From Aliivibrio wodanis (GTDB taxonomy: Bacteria; Pseudomonadota; Gammaproteobacteria; Enterobacterales; Vibrionaceae): a stretch of 64,000 nucleotides of DNA. Below the pieces are notes generated by a model that saw only the letters and a list, made by a program, of their open reading frames with translations, searched no databases and had not been told where the DNA came from. Shown in pieces: positions 63,082 to 64,000 of this stretch; within the stretch, counting starts at the first letter, position 1; every line of letters begins with the position of its first letter. The stretch covers positions 1,367,801 to 1,431,800 of the forward strand of contig LN554847.1 in the NCBI GenBank assembly GCA_000953695.1, given 5' to 3'. The position numbers were made by a program, and so were the translations under genes.

Positions 63082-63765
63082 TTACAACCTAAGAGCTTCA
63101 TTGGCAGATGATGGATTATCTGCCCTATAATGCCCTCTAACCTTTTCATCTTCTCTATTAAACTTATGATGCTCGATAAAGTAATCAACTTGATTTGCGG
63201 TTTCATTCGCATAGAGTAAGCTTGTATGAGAATGTTTTAAACACAGGTGATCACTTAGTTCAGGTAACAGTGTCTCTTCTACTGTTACTGTGCCATCTGA
63301 GGGCTGTTTGTCTCTTATAATCGGAGAGCGAATACCAATAGGTAGTGTTCCTGCAATAGAACCCACAGGGCAATCAGTTGTCAATTGATTTACATCTACC
63401 AAGCCTTGCTCTTTTGAGCTTCCTAAAATAAAACCCAACTTCATATTTTTAAGTTCTTTTGCAATAGAAGAACCTTGGAGCGGTGATCCAATAGTGACGA
63501 CAGCATTGATTGGCGTATTAAGGTCTTGATGAGAATTAACAAAATGCACACCTAAAATGCCACCTAAGCTGTGCCCTACAACAACATTTTTTTGAGAAAT
63601 AGACAAACAATTATGGATCCGTTTAAAAAGTAATGACTCATTAATCCGTAAGGAATTGTAAGTAATGACTTGTACTGTATGCCCTTTTTTCCTTAACCGA
63701 GAAGCCAGTGGTTTCATTACCACCCCATGCATATACAATCCATGCAACATCACAATGTTCGCCAT
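63082..63765 (-). CDS. Alpha/beta hydrolase, lipase-like
   Basis: The 227-residue protein has an alpha/beta-hydrolase lipase pattern: NIVMLHGLYMHGVVMKPLAS at the N-terminus, the nucleophile elbow VVGHSLGGILG (Ser near residue 66), PLQGSS, a probable Asp in RDKQPSDGTVTVEE, and a His in SDHLCLKHSHTSLL. There is no signal peptide, so it is probably cytoplasmic. It resembles the PGAP1-like/lipase class 2 group. It is convergent with the RIO gene, only 12 bases apart. Confidence 0.8.
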   Translation of the reverse strand: MANIVMLHGLYMHGVVMKPLASRLRKKGHTVQVITYNSLRINESLLFKRIHNCLSISQKNVVVGHSLGGILGVHFVNSHQDLNTPINAVVTIGSPLQGSSIAKELKNMKLGFILGSSKEQGLVDVNQLTTDCPVGSIAGTLPIGIRSPIIRDKQPSDGTVTVEETLLPELSDHLCLKHSHTSLLYANETANQVDYFIEHHKFNREDEKVRGHYRADNPSSANEALRL

Positions 63766-63911
63766 TACCTTAATTCCTTTAATCCAAAGCTCTGTATTTG
63801 ACTATATCAAGTCATAATAGTTCTTACATATTAAAAATATCATTTATTACGACTCGATACACAATGAATTAATAAATCGCGATCTAGAACAAATTATTAA
63901 ATTAAAGGAGG

Positions 63912-64000
63912 TTAATTTTCAATAGAATCTGAACTTTCTTCTGCCTCATTATTCAACCATACCGTGAATAATTGATAGGTTAAACTCAATATTACAGCCC
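63912..64000 (-). CDS. C-terminal end of a membrane protein gene running off the window
   Basis: The minus-strand frame reads AVILSLTYQLFTVWLNNEAE and ends ESSDSIEN before a stop at 63912. It looks like a final hydrophobic segment followed by an acidic C-terminal tail. Too little is present to name a family. The 146 bases between it and the lipase gene hold no other feature. Confidence 0.35.
   Translation of the reverse strand, partial: AVILSLTYQLFTVWLNNEAEESSDSIEN

Noticed and set aside
1-64000. tRNA, rRNA, CRISPR arrays, prophage, toxin-antitoxin pairs or restriction systems
   Set aside because: I looked for cloverleaf-like runs, regular spaced repeats, integrase, structural phage genes and small paired genes with typical motifs, and saw none that could be supported.

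Overview
The window is AT-rich, gene-dense DNA from a marine gamma-proteobacterium. Its content points to Aliivibrio (Vibrio fischeri group): a syp (symbiosis polysaccharide) locus with sigma-54 promoters and SypG-type enhancer sites, a vibrio-type betIBA plus choline ABC transporter operon, GAF-EAL regulators, MCPs, and ISL3-family remnants. The species cannot be fixed from sequence alone. I found no tRNA, rRNA, CRISPR array or complete insertion sequence.

Layout. 1-11.1 kb: right part of a syp locus (sypG end, sypH, sypL, sypM-N-O, sypP-Q-R). Three sigma-54 promoters with TTCTCA-type enhancer sites precede sypL, sypM and sypP. The sypI-J-K interval known from V. fischeri is absent, and a reverse-strand surface-antigen barrel gene sits between sypO and sypP. 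11.1-21.9 kb: signalling block with two chemoreceptors (sCache and CHASE3), two paralogous GAF/degenerate-GGDEF/EAL proteins (one frameshifted), a DUF1415 protein, a mini-glutaredoxin, a cytochrome b562-like protein and an orphan lipoprotein. 21.9-25.1 kb: ybbA-ybbP ABC exporter. 25.4-31.6 kb: a lipid-metabolism module related to E. coli ynbABCD, enlarged by a patatin-like protein and an SDR, lying between ybbA and tesA. 31.9-35.6 kb: tesA, maoP/hdfR, mgtE. 35.6-37.6 kb: two decayed ISL3 copies around a frameshifted CPBP gene. 37.6-42.8 kb: LysR, MFS exporter, SDR, old-yellow-enzyme and a cytosolic OpuAC-like protein. 42.8-48.6 kb: universal stress protein with SulP transporter, EamA permease, SnoaL-like protein with divergent LysR, 3D-domain lipoprotein. 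48.6-50.6 kb: Tat-exported PhoX-type phosphatase behind a tandem Pho box. 50.7-58.9 kb: small lipoprotein, betI-betB-betA-choX-choW-choV, then a MarR regulator. 59-64 kb: AEC transporter (frameshifted), UshA-like nucleotidase, RIO kinase, lipase, and the edge of one more gene.

How the genes work together. SypG with sigma-54 would drive the three syp transcription units, whose products build, modify, polymerise and size an envelope polysaccharide. The bet/cho operon imports choline and oxidises it to glycine betaine under BetI control. The ynb-like module has the parts of a small phospholipid pathway of unknown product: CDP-DAG synthase, CDP-alcohol transferase, phosphatase, hydrolase-methyltransferase, patatin-like protein and reductase.

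Most notable: (i) the extended ynb-like lipid module, whose patatin-like member has lost both catalytic-dyad residues; (ii) the syp regulatory architecture with its missing middle genes; (iii) five genes broken by what looks like the loss of a single base in an A/T homopolymer, either a sequencing artefact or a real decay or phase-variation signature; (iv) a dispersed family of intergenic repeats ending in GATTGGTAT.
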